From Phenylobacterium zucineum HLK1 (GTDB lineage Bacteria; Pseudomonadota; Alphaproteobacteria; Caulobacterales; Caulobacteraceae): DNA of 64,000 nt. This document shows positions 53,725-61,581 of this stretch, piece by piece. The notes below the pieces were generated by a model. The model made no database searches. It was not told the origin of the DNA and saw only the letters and a program-made list of their open reading frames with translations. Position 1 is the stretch's first letter. Each line of letters starts with the position of its first letter. A program made the position numbers and the translations under genes. Location: NCBI RefSeq assembly GCF_000017265.1, contig NC_011144.1, forward strand, positions 434,001 through 498,000, written 5' to 3'.

Positions 53725-54528
53725 ATGGCCAAGACGTCGTTCCTGCACGCCGCCGTCGCAACGATCCTGCTGCTGGCCGCGGGCTGCGCCAGGGCGGGCG
53801 GGGACGAGCCGGCCGCGATCGTGGTCGTGGCGGGCCAGTCGAACGCCCTGGGCTATGGCCTCACGGCCGCGGACCTGCCCCCTTCGCTGGCGAGCCCAGA
53901 CCCGGACGTGAGGATCTGGGACGGCGCCCGCTTCCAGCCGATGGCGGCCGGCCGCAACACGGGCTTCGGGCCGCAGCCGGGGGCCTGGGGACCGGAGGCC
54001 GGGTTCGCCCGCGCCTGGCGCGCGGCCCATCCGGACGCCCCGCTCCATGTGGTGAAGTTCGCCCGCGGCTCGACCCCCTTGGCGGCGAGCCCGGGGCGGG
54101 ACTGGTCGCCGGGCACGCAGGAGCTGTTCGCCGCGGCGACCACCGAGATTGAGGAAGCCAAGGCCGCGCTGGCGGTGAACGGGGGCCCGGCCCGGGTCGT
54201 CGCGATCCTGTGGGTGCAGGGGGAGGCAGACGCCGTCGACCCCGCCAAGGCCGCCGCCTACGGGCCCAACCTGGCCGGGCTGATCCAGGCGATCCGTCGG
54301 GACTGGTCGTCCGAGGCGCCGATCGTCGTCGGTCAGACCGGACCGGGCCTGCCGTACGCCAAGGCGGTGCGGGCCGGCCAGGCTGCGGTCGCCTCGCCCG
54401 AGGGCCGGGTCGCCGTCGTGGACACCGGCCCGCTTCCGCGCCAGGCCGACGGACTGCACATCGCCGCCGAGGGGCAGGCGCGCCTGGGCGCGGCGATGGC
54501 CGAAGCCGCCCAGCGCCTGTCGCGGTAG
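53725..54528 (+). CDS. SGNH / sialate O-acetylesterase-like lipoprotein
   Basis: A 267-residue exported hydrolase. The signal ends in the lipobox LLLAAGC. The SASA (DUF303/CE6-like) domain shows VVVAGQSNALGYGL with the catalytic Ser in GQSN, KFARGSTPLA, ILWVQGEADAV (block III) and DGLHIAAEGQARLG with the catalytic Asp-His at the end. It probably removes acetyl groups from a glycan in the envelope. It lies divergent from paralogue A GT4 and is convergent with the HMW1C-like gene, consistent with a role in the same glycosylation region. Confidence 0.82.
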   Translation: MAKTSFLHAAVATILLLAAGCARAGGDEPAAIVVVAGQSNALGYGLTAADLPPSLASPDPDVRIWDGARFQPMAAGRNTGFGPQPGAWGPEAGFARAWRAAHPDAPLHVVKFARGSTPLAASPGRDWSPGTQELFAAATTEIEEAKAALAVNGGPARVVAILWVQGEADAVDPAKAAAYGPNLAGLIQAIRRDWSSEAPIVVGQTGPGLPYAKAVRAGQAAVASPEGRVAVVDTGPLPRQADGLHIAAEGQARLGAAMAEAAQRLSR

Positions 54529-54529
54529 G

Positions 54530-56362
54530 CTACCCCGCCGCCCAATCCTTCGGCCGGATCACCCTGCGGTCCGCGGCTGCCACCTCGTCGTGGTGGCGAT
54601 AGGCCCACCAGACGGCGTCCACGACCTCGGAGCGCAGCGGCGTGGTGGCGTCGCCGAACATCAGCCGGTCGATGTCGAGGTCCAGCGCCTGGCGGCCGAG
54701 CGCCACGCGGACGGCGTCGTCGTCGATCACCTTCAGCGCCGCGGCCACGTAGGCGTCCTCGTCCCGGGCGATCAGCCACTCCGGCATGCCGAGGCGGCGC
54801 AGCAGCATGGCGTCGGTCCGCCCATGCGGCTCGGGACACTCCATGGCCACGACCGGCAGTCCCTGGCGCAGCGAATCGATGACGCTGTGCAGGCCGCCGA
54901 ACGGGAAGGGACTGAGGTTCAGGTCGCAGGCGGACAGGAGCTCAAGGTAGCGGTTGTAGGCCATGAGGCCGTGGACCTGCGCCCCCGGCAGCGCACGCTC
55001 CAGGGTCTGGCGGATGGCCTGCAGCTCGGAGCCGCCCACATTGGGGAAGACGTGGAACTCGAGCTCGCGGCCGGCCGCGGCGCGGATCCGCGCCAGCAGC
55101 GCGATGAAGCCGGGGTTGAGCTTGAGGAGGTTGCTGGGCAGGGCCACCCGCAGCGGCCGCGCGGTCTCGCGGATGTCGGGCGGCACGGGCGTGTAGTGCG
55201 GCGAGCGTTCGAACACGAGCGACTCGTCCGGCAGCAGCAGCAGCCGCTCGCCGAACAGGGCGGGGTCCGAGACGTAGCCTTCCTCGGTCAGGTAGTAGTC
55301 GATCGCCGGGCAGAACGTGGACGCCGAGTGGCCCAGCGCCGTCATCTGGATCGGGGCGAAGCGCAGGTTGGCCAGCAGCGGTCCCCAGTGCCGCATTCCC
55401 ACGCTGGGCCAGAAGACGATGTCCGGTTCGGCCTCGGTCATCCGCCGGGCGATCTCGCCCAGGTGCGCGCCGCCGCCGGCCCGGCGGAAGGTGTGGACCT
55501 CGTCGAACAGCGGCCGGACCGCGGGGTCGGCCTCGGTGTCCTCGGTCACCAGGACGAGCTCGAACCGCTCGCGCAGCTGGCGCAGGTACTGGCCGAAGTA
55601 GCGGAACTGCACGTGGTTGGAGTGCATGATCTCGGCCGCCACCAGCATCCGCGGCCGGTCCTTCAGCGTGCGGACGGCCGGGAGCGCCGGCGCCTGGATC
55701 CGGATGCGGCCGGCCAGGTCGACCAGCGTGCGGTTGAGCACGGCCTTGAGGGCGTGCTTGCGCGGGTGGCTGGCGTAGCTGCACAGCATCCAGGCGGTGC
55801 TGAGGGCGACCAGGTGGTTCAGCGTCGGCGGCAACGGCGCGGGCCGCAGCGCCTCGGCGCGGTCGAGGAAGGCCTCCCGCCGCTCGGCGCCCAGGGCCGA
55901 GACCACCGGCTTGGACCCCACCAGGCTGATGTAGGCGGTCTGGGCCAGCTCGGGCGGGAGGGTCAGGAGGTCGTCGGGACCGAACTCCACGTCGGAATCG
56001 AGGGTGAGCAGCAGGCAGGCCTTCGCCAGCCGCTGCGGATCCACCGCCCCCGCGGCCGGCGTCCCGCCCCGCGGCTGCAGGCCCATGGCGCGGAGCACAT
56101 GGTCGAGCGAGCCCAGCGGGCTGGCGCGGACGAGGGTCTCCAGCTCCTGGCGGAAGAGCAGGGCCTGCTGGAACTGGTCGACGGTGGGCGGGGCCGCCGG
56201 ATCGGCGATGATCGTGGCCAGCGCCGTCGCCAGGCGCGCCGCCTCCGCGGGCGTGGATGGCGCGCCGGATTGGAGCAGCGCCCGGAGCGCGTCCACCGCC
56301 TTGGCCCAGCGGTCCGGCTCCCGATTGAAGGCCGCCCGCTCGAGACCCGCCAGATCGATCAC
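54530..56362 (-). CDS. HMW1C-like GT41 glycosyltransferase
   Basis: A 610-residue protein matching the bacterial HMW1C/N-glycosyltransferase family, which adds glucose or galactose to Asn of adhesins and flagellar proteins in the cytoplasm. An all-helical N-terminal domain has LCSYASHPRKHALKAVLN. The GT-B part shows AEIMHSNHVQFRYFGQYLR, WPSVGMRHWGPLLANLRFAP, TALGHSASTFCPAIDYYLTE, SNLLKLNPGF (candidate UDP-binding Lys) and SPFPFGGLHSVIDSLRQGLP with RLGMPEWLIA. GTG 56362 follows GGAGGGGG. It is divergent from the TPR-GT9 gene. No adhesin substrate is encoded nearby. Confidence 0.82.
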   Translation of the reverse strand: MIDLAGLERAAFNREPDRWAKAVDALRALLQSGAPSTPAEAARLATALATIIADPAAPPTVDQFQQALLFRQELETLVRASPLGSLDHVLRAMGLQPRGGTPAAGAVDPQRLAKACLLLTLDSDVEFGPDDLLTLPPELAQTAYISLVGSKPVVSALGAERREAFLDRAEALRPAPLPPTLNHLVALSTAWMLCSYASHPRKHALKAVLNRTLVDLAGRIRIQAPALPAVRTLKDRPRMLVAAEIMHSNHVQFRYFGQYLRQLRERFELVLVTEDTEADPAVRPLFDEVHTFRRAGGGAHLGEIARRMTEAEPDIVFWPSVGMRHWGPLLANLRFAPIQMTALGHSASTFCPAIDYYLTEEGYVSDPALFGERLLLLPDESLVFERSPHYTPVPPDIRETARPLRVALPSNLLKLNPGFIALLARIRAAAGRELEFHVFPNVGGSELQAIRQTLERALPGAQVHGLMAYNRYLELLSACDLNLSPFPFGGLHSVIDSLRQGLPVVAMECPEPHGRTDAMLLRRLGMPEWLIARDEDAYVAAALKVIDDDAVRVALGRQALDLDIDRLMFGDATTPLRSEVVDAVWWAYRHHDEVAAADRRVIRPKDWAAG

Positions 56363-56479
56363 GCCCACGCCCCCTCCGGTGGCCCCGGAAGGAGCCTCGG
56401 CGGCGGGTTTAAAGGGGTGCGGCGGCCAGGCCAAGCCGCACGCCTTGGGGCTTTTCCGGAACTCCTCTAGACCTGGGGC

Positions 56480-57736
56480 ATGCGATCGGGAGCACACGAA
56501 GGACAGCGCGCGACCGTCGGGCCGGCGTCCGATCCGGCGGCGCTCAGGCGGCTGTTCGACCAGGCGGTCCAACGGCACCAGGCCGGCGACCACGCGGCGG
56601 CCGGCAGGCTCTACGAGGCCGTGCTCGCCGGCGGGCCGGACCGGGGGCTGCGCGCCGACGTGCTGGCCAACCTGGCCTCGATCCTGCGCAACCAGGACCG
56701 GTTCGCCGAGGCGGAGGCCGCGCTGCGGGACTGCCTGCGGCTGTCGCCGGACCACCTGTCGGGCCTGGCGAACCTCGCCAACCTGCTGATCGTCGCCCAG
56801 CGCTACGAGGAGGCGCGGGCCTGCATCGCCCGCTCGCTCGCCCTCGCGCCGGACGACCGCCTGCACCGCTACCGGCTGGGCCTGGCCTGGCTGGGCGAGG
56901 GCGACTACGCCGCGGGCCTGCCGCTGTACGAGCTGCGCGACGACCGGGCGCGGACGCCCCTGCGGTCCATGTCCACGCCGGAGTGGGACGGCGGCCCGCT
57001 GGAGGGCCGTTCGGTCTTCATCTGGCGCGAGCAGGGCTACGGCGACGAGCTGCAGATGGCCCGCTTCATCCCGGCGCTGAAGGCCGCCGGCGCCGGGCGG
57101 GTGATGGTGGCGCCCACGCGGGCGCTGGTGCGCCTGTTCGGGACGCTGGAGGGCGTGGACGAGGTGCTGGAGATGACCGGGCGGGTGGCCGCGCCGCCGC
57201 ACGACGTCTGGGCCCTGCCGTTCTCGCTGCCGCACCGGCTGGGCGTCACCCTCGAAACCCTGCCGGCCGCGCCGTACCTTCGCGCGCCCGAGGCGGCGCG
57301 GGCGGCGTGGAAGGGCTTCGCGCCGGAGGGCGGGGTGGGCTTCGTCTGGCACGGCAACCCCGCGCAGCCGGTGGAACGCTACCGCGGCCTGCCCTCGCCC
57401 GAGCTGCTGCAGCCGCTGGCCGAGCACGTGCGGCTGATCGACCTGCAGGAGCCGCGCGGCGATTTCGCGGACACCGCGGCCATCCTCGAGCAACTGGACC
57501 TCGTGATCACCACCGACACCGCCATGGCGCACCTGGCGGGGGCGCTCGGGCGGCCGTGCTGGGTGATGCTGCCGGCCGTCGGCTGCGACTGGCGCTGGCT
57601 GCGGCGGCGGCCGGATTCCCCCTGGTACCCGTCGCTTCGCCTGTGGCGGCAGGAGACGCCGGGCGACTGGGCCCCGGTGATCGCGGCCATGAAGCAGGAG
57701 CTGGCGTCGAACGGTCCGCCGGGACGGCGTCCTTGA
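56480..57736 (+). CDS. TPR repeat / GT9-like glycosyltransferase (FlmG-like)
   Basis: A 418-residue protein. Residues about 20-155 hold three to four TPR motifs (AVQRHQAGDHAAAGRLYEAVL, VLANLASILRNQDRFAEAE, LANLANLLIVAQRYEEA, RYRLGLAWLGEGDYAAG). The rest is a heptosyltransferase-like GT9 domain with WREQGYGDELQMARFIPALK, VGFVWHGNPAQ, DLVITTDTAMAHLAGALGRP and CDWRWLRRR. This architecture occurs in Caulobacter FlmG, which adds pseudaminic acid to flagellins, but FlmG proper is longer. It is coupled to the next GT4 gene by TTGA and divergent from the HMW1C-like gene. Confidence 0.85.
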   Translation: MRSGAHEGQRATVGPASDPAALRRLFDQAVQRHQAGDHAAAGRLYEAVLAGGPDRGLRADVLANLASILRNQDRFAEAEAALRDCLRLSPDHLSGLANLANLLIVAQRYEEARACIARSLALAPDDRLHRYRLGLAWLGEGDYAAGLPLYELRDDRARTPLRSMSTPEWDGGPLEGRSVFIWREQGYGDELQMARFIPALKAAGAGRVMVAPTRALVRLFGTLEGVDEVLEMTGRVAAPPHDVWALPFSLPHRLGVTLETLPAAPYLRAPEAARAAWKGFAPEGGVGFVWHGNPAQPVERYRGLPSPELLQPLAEHVRLIDLQEPRGDFADTAAILEQLDLVITTDTAMAHLAGALGRPCWVMLPAVGCDWRWLRRRPDSPWYPSLRLWRQETPGDWAPVIAAMKQELASNGPPGRRP

Positions 57737-59397
57737 GCCGGCTGTCGGTCTTCCACCCCTCGGGCGCGCTGGGTCTGGGCGCCAACCCGTTCGGCAAGGA
57801 CGTGGCCAACCTCCAGCTCATCCGGGCGCTGGCCCAGTCGGGCGGGTTCGAGCAGCTGGACATCCTCAGCGCCCGGCCGCCGAGCGAAGCCGATCTCGCC
57901 GCCGGCCTGATCCAGGACTCCGGCTCGCAGACCCGCCTGGCTTCGGGCTGGCTGCTGAACACCGGCTTGCCCGCCGCATCGGGCGCCCTTCTGCGCGGGC
58001 AGCCCTACCTCAGCGAACTCGCCTGGCTGCGCCGCAGGGCCTGCGGCGACCGGGGGTACAGCCTGCTGGGCCTGGCCCACACCCTGGCCCCGCCGGCGGT
58101 GCGCGAGCTGATCGCCGCCAGCCTGTCGGCGCCGGTGCATCCCTGGGACGCGGTGATCTGCACCTCGCCCAGCGTGCAGGACGGCCTGGCCCGCATGTTC
58201 GCCGAGCTGGGCGAGCATCTGGCCGAGCGGACCGGCGGCAAGCCGCCCGCGCCGCCCGCCCTGCCCATCGTGCCGCTCGGCGTCGAGGCCGAGGCCTTCC
58301 GGCGCACGGCCGACCGTCCGGACGCCCGCGGCCGGGTCCGGGCCGAGCTGGGCCTGACGGGCGACGACGTGCTCGTGCTCTGGGTCGGGCGGCTGTCGTT
58401 CTTCGAGAAGGCCTTCCCGCAGCCCATGTTCCGCGCCGTGCAGCAGGCGGCGGCCATGACGGGAGCGAAGGTCGCCTTCGCCATGGCGGGCTGGTTCCCG
58501 CGGGAGGCCGACCGGGCGCACTACGCCCAGGCCGCGGCGGCCTATGCGCCGGACGTGGACGTGCGGTTCGAGGACGGCAACGACCGCGCGCGGCTGGGCG
58601 ACCTGTGGGCCGCCGCCGACGTGTTCCTGTCGCTGGTGGACAACATCCAGGAGACCTTCGGCATTACCCCGCTCGAGGCGATGGCCGCCGGCCTGCCGGT
58701 GGTGGCCAGCGACTGGGACGGCTACCGGTTCACGGTGCGCCACGGCGAGGAGGGGTTCCTGATCCCGACCCTGGGCGGCCCCGAGAGCGGCGGCCTGGGC
58801 GGGACCATCGCGGCCCGCCACGTCTTCGGCCTCGACAGCTACCAGACCTATGTCGGGGCGTTGGCGCAGCACACGGCGGTCCACATCGGCCGTTGCGCCG
58901 AGGCGCTCGCGGCGCTGATCCGTTCGCCCGACCTGCGCCGCAGGATGGGGGAGGCGGGGCGCGCCCGCGTGCGGACCGCCTTCGACTGGCCGGTGGTGGC
59001 CGGGCAGTACCGCGAACTGGTGGACGAGCTGTCCGCCATCCGCGCCGCCGCCGCGGATCCGCCCGCAGGCCGGCAGTCTGACCCGGTGCGGGGGGACCCC
59101 TTCCGCGACTTCGCCCACTTCGCCACCGACACGCTCACGCTCGACACCCGGCTGGCCGCCGGCCTCGGGGTGACGGCCCAGGACGTGCTGGGGACCGAGG
59201 CGGTCGCGCTCGACGGGGCCTATGGGGCGCTGCGCGCGCCGGTGCAGGCCTGCGCGCAGGTGCTGGACCTCCTGGCCGGCGGGCGGGCGATGACGGTGCG
59301 CGAGATCCTGCTGGCCTTCCCGGCCGACGAGCGCCGCCGGACCGAGCTGGCGCTGGGGTGGATGGCCAAGCACGGCTTCGTCGACTGGCTGACGTAA
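57733..59397 (+). CDS. GT4 glycosyltransferase with winged-helix-like C-terminal tail (paralogue B)
   Basis: A 554-residue protein starting at TTG 57733 (TTGA overlap). It parallels paralogue A: LLGLAHTLAPPAVRELI, PWDAVICTSPSVQDGLARM, PIVPLGVEAEAF, VLVLWVGRLSFFEKAFPQPMF, NIQETFGITPLEAMAAGLPVVASDWDGYRFTV and LIRSPDLRRRMGEAGRARV. The C-terminal tail ends with MTVREILLAFPADERRRTELALGWMAKHGFVDWL, a winged-helix-like pattern. The N-terminus is different from paralogue A and includes a FHPSGALGLGANPFGKDVA nucleotide-loop-like opening. It is probably in an operon with the TPR-GT9 gene. Confidence 0.87.
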   Translation: MSRLSVFHPSGALGLGANPFGKDVANLQLIRALAQSGGFEQLDILSARPPSEADLAAGLIQDSGSQTRLASGWLLNTGLPAASGALLRGQPYLSELAWLRRRACGDRGYSLLGLAHTLAPPAVRELIAASLSAPVHPWDAVICTSPSVQDGLARMFAELGEHLAERTGGKPPAPPALPIVPLGVEAEAFRRTADRPDARGRVRAELGLTGDDVLVLWVGRLSFFEKAFPQPMFRAVQQAAAMTGAKVAFAMAGWFPREADRAHYAQAAAAYAPDVDVRFEDGNDRARLGDLWAAADVFLSLVDNIQETFGITPLEAMAAGLPVVASDWDGYRFTVRHGEEGFLIPTLGGPESGGLGGTIAARHVFGLDSYQTYVGALAQHTAVHIGRCAEALAALIRSPDLRRRMGEAGRARVRTAFDWPVVAGQYRELVDELSAIRAAAADPPAGRQSDPVRGDPFRDFAHFATDTLTLDTRLAAGLGVTAQDVLGTEAVALDGAYGALRAPVQACAQVLDLLAGGRAMTVREILLAFPADERRRTELALGWMAKHGFVDWLT

Positions 59398-59475
59398 CGG
59401 CGGCATCCGATCGCGCGGACGCACGTTCTTCCCCGTCGAGCCTCGCGCAGGAGGCTGCACGCAGAGGAGAACGAC

Positions 59476-59847
59476 ATGCGGATCGGCATGATCGCAGGCG
59501 CCGCGCTCGCCGTGGCCGCCCTGCCCGCCGCCAGCGAGGCGGCCTGTCCCAAGCGCACCACCGGCACCGTGGTGGGCGCCGTGGCCGGGGGGCTGCTGGG
59601 CAATGTGGTGGCCGGTCGCGGCGACCGCACGGAAGGCACGCTGCTCGGCGCGGCCGTGGGCGGCGTCGCGGGCAACCAGCTCACCAAGTGCAAGCGCCCC
59701 GCCCCGCGTCCGCAGGCGGCGAGCCGCAGCTACCGCCAGGCCTCCTACGCGCCGGCGCCGCGCCGTGCGACCTGCCGGTACGAGAACCGCGCCTATTACG
59801 ACCAGTACGGCCAGGTGGTGTACGCCCCGGCCCGCGTCTGCGGGTGA
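59476..59847 (+). CDS. Glycine-zipper 2TM-like exported protein
   Basis: A 123-residue protein with signal peptide (IGMIAGAALAVAALPAASEA). Two Gly-zipper segments, TGTVVGAVAGGLLGNVVAG and GTLLGAAVGGVAGNQLTK, fit the outer-membrane or periplasmic Rick_17kDa/glycine-zipper 2TM family. A basic Arg/Pro-rich linker and a C-terminal CRYENRAYYDQYGQVVY complete it. A strong ribosome site (AGAGGAG) precedes the ATG. These are often called surface antigen or envelope-stress proteins. It is followed 3 bp later by a lipoprotein gene. Confidence 0.82.
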   Translation: MRIGMIAGAALAVAALPAASEAACPKRTTGTVVGAVAGGLLGNVVAGRGDRTEGTLLGAAVGGVAGNQLTKCKRPAPRPQAASRSYRQASYAPAPRRATCRYENRAYYDQYGQVVYAPARVCG

Positions 59848-59850
59848 CGC

Positions 59851-60366
59851 ATGCGCAAGGTCCTGATCCTGACGGCCGTCGCGGCCGCTGCGTCCGGCCT
59901 GGCGGCCTGCCAGGAGGGCGGCCAGGGGCGGTCCCGCGCCGCCGCCGGCGACGCTGACGGCCTGTGCAAGCCCTTCGCCGCGCCCGGCCAGGCGGCGGCG
60001 CCCGGCGGCCTCGACCAGGGCGGCGCGGCGGTGGACGACTGCCTGCACCGCTGGGGCTACACCCTCGCCCGGTCCACGGACGAGGCCGGGGCTGTCGCCC
60101 AGGCGGCGCTCGCGGCCTGCTCCGCGCCCCTGGCCCGCTGGAACCAGCAGACGCTCAGCCAGGCGGCCGGCGGCGGCCCGCCGATGGAGGCGCCCAGCCT
60201 GCTGACCGGCGAGCCGACCAATCCCATCGCCGAGCACAACAGCTTCGCCGAGGGCAGGGCGCTGTTCTACGTGGTGCAGGCGCGCGCCGGGAAGTGCGAC
60301 CCGCCGCGCGAGACGGCGCCGGCCCAGACGCCCGCCGCCGGCGCGGCCAACAGCCCCGACCGCTAG
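59851..60366 (+). CDS. Hypothetical lipoprotein, 171 aa
   Basis: The N-terminus KVLILTAVAAAASGLAACQ is a lipoprotein signal with lipobox GLAAC. The mature part contains DDCLHRWGYTLARSTDEAGAVAQAALAACSAPL, four Cys in all likely forming disulphides, and a helical C-terminal region ending in a Pro/Ala-rich tail. I do not recognise a named family. It lies 3 bp after the glycine-zipper gene and is likely co-transcribed. Confidence 0.75.
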   Translation: MRKVLILTAVAAAASGLAACQEGGQGRSRAAAGDADGLCKPFAAPGQAAAPGGLDQGGAAVDDCLHRWGYTLARSTDEAGAVAQAALAACSAPLARWNQQTLSQAAGGGPPMEAPSLLTGEPTNPIAEHNSFAEGRALFYVVQARAGKCDPPRETAPAQTPAAGAANSPDR

Positions 60367-60375
60367 ATCCGGCCG

Positions 60376-61581
60376 CTAGCCCGCCGCCGCGGCCTTCACC
60401 GCGGCCTGGACCTCGGCCGGCAGGGTCGCGAGCCAGGCCGCGGGCGACAGCCGCTCGGCCACGCGCCGGCGACCCGCCTCGGCGAGGCGGGCGCCCAGGG
60501 CGGGGTCGGCCCGCAGCCGGCGCAGGCCCTCGGCCGCCGCCTCGATGTCGGGCTCGGCCCACGCCTGGCCGCGGTAGATGCCCTGAGGGTCGGCGACCGG
60601 CGTCGGGGTCCACGGGACCATCAGGCCGCAGGACTCGTCCATGAAGTCGAGGTTCCCAGTCGCGGCCGTGGCGAGGGCGGGGGTGCCCAGCGCCATGGCC
60701 TCGGCCATGGTCAGGCCGAACCCCTCGGCGCGGTGCAGCGAGATCAGCACGTCGGCGCCGGCGATCAGCCGCTTCACCTGGGCGTAGGGCCAGACGGCGT
60801 CGACGATGCGCACAGTGGGGCCGGCCAGCCGGCGCAGAGCCGCCAGGGCCGCGGGATGGGCGCCGCCGTTCTGGGTCTTGATCACCAGCTCGCAGGCCGG
60901 GTCCTCGCCGAAGGCGCGGCGGAAGGCGGCGATCGCGCCTTCGGGGTTCTTCCTGGCCGCCGAGGAGTTGAAGTCGAACAGGGTGACGGCCTGGAACGCC
61001 GCCGCGCGCGGCGCGGGCGCGACGCCCTCGTAGTCCTCCAGGAACAGCGGGTGGGGCACGACCCGGACGGGCGGACGCACGCCCTCGAAGGCGCCGGCCG
61101 TATAGCGGCTGGGGGCCCAGATCTCGTCCACGAGCCTGGCGTCGGCCAGCCAGTCGGCGGGCGCGCGCGGCAGCTCCCAGGCCCAGTAGCCGTAGCGGCG
61201 CCCCAGCACCCGGCGCGGGCCGAGCGAGGCCAGGGCGCCGACCAGCTCGGGGGCGTTCAGGTGGAAGATCCAAAGGCCGGGCGTGGGCCTGTCGAGGCGC
61301 GCCCCGCCATCGAGGCCGGCGCCGACGCTGACCGTCTCCACGGGCGCGCCCACCGCCTCGAAGGCGCGCCGGGCCAGCCGAGCCGAGGCGGCGATGCCGT
61401 GGGCGCCGTCGAACAGGCCGACCAGGCGGATCGGCAGCGCTCCGGCGTTGTCGAGGGGCGCCGGACGTCCCGCCGCGTGGACGTAGGTCCGCAGGCCCTG
61501 GCGCACGGCCGGGCCCGCCAGGCGCCGCAGCGGTTCGGGCAGCGCCCGCCGCCAGAGGCCCTGCAGGGCGCGGACGCTCAT
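60376..61581 (-). CDS. GT4 family glycosyltransferase
   Basis: A 401-residue GT-B enzyme. Residues 1-60 carry a basic region, then IRLVGLFDGAHGIAASARLARRAF, the acceptor-binding N-domain WIFHLNAPELVGAL, YGYWAWELPRAPADW, and the catalytic half with VTLFDFNSSAARKNPEGAIAAFRRAF (the KNP-type phosphate-binding loop), VKRLIAGADVLISLHRAEGFGLTMAEAMALGTPALAT and the C-terminal helix. The E-x7-E motif is EGFGLTMAE. ATG 61581 overlaps the next upstream gene stop (ATGA). Probably acts in polysaccharide assembly with the ABC exporter that begins at the right edge. Confidence 0.88.
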   Translation of the reverse strand: MSVRALQGLWRRALPEPLRRLAGPAVRQGLRTYVHAAGRPAPLDNAGALPIRLVGLFDGAHGIAASARLARRAFEAVGAPVETVSVGAGLDGGARLDRPTPGLWIFHLNAPELVGALASLGPRRVLGRRYGYWAWELPRAPADWLADARLVDEIWAPSRYTAGAFEGVRPPVRVVPHPLFLEDYEGVAPAPRAAAFQAVTLFDFNSSAARKNPEGAIAAFRRAFGEDPACELVIKTQNGGAHPAALAALRRLAGPTVRIVDAVWPYAQVKRLIAGADVLISLHRAEGFGLTMAEAMALGTPALATAATGNLDFMDESCGLMVPWTPTPVADPQGIYRGQAWAEPDIEAAAEGLRRLRADPALGARLAEAGRRRVAERLSPAAWLATLPAEVQAAVKAAAAG

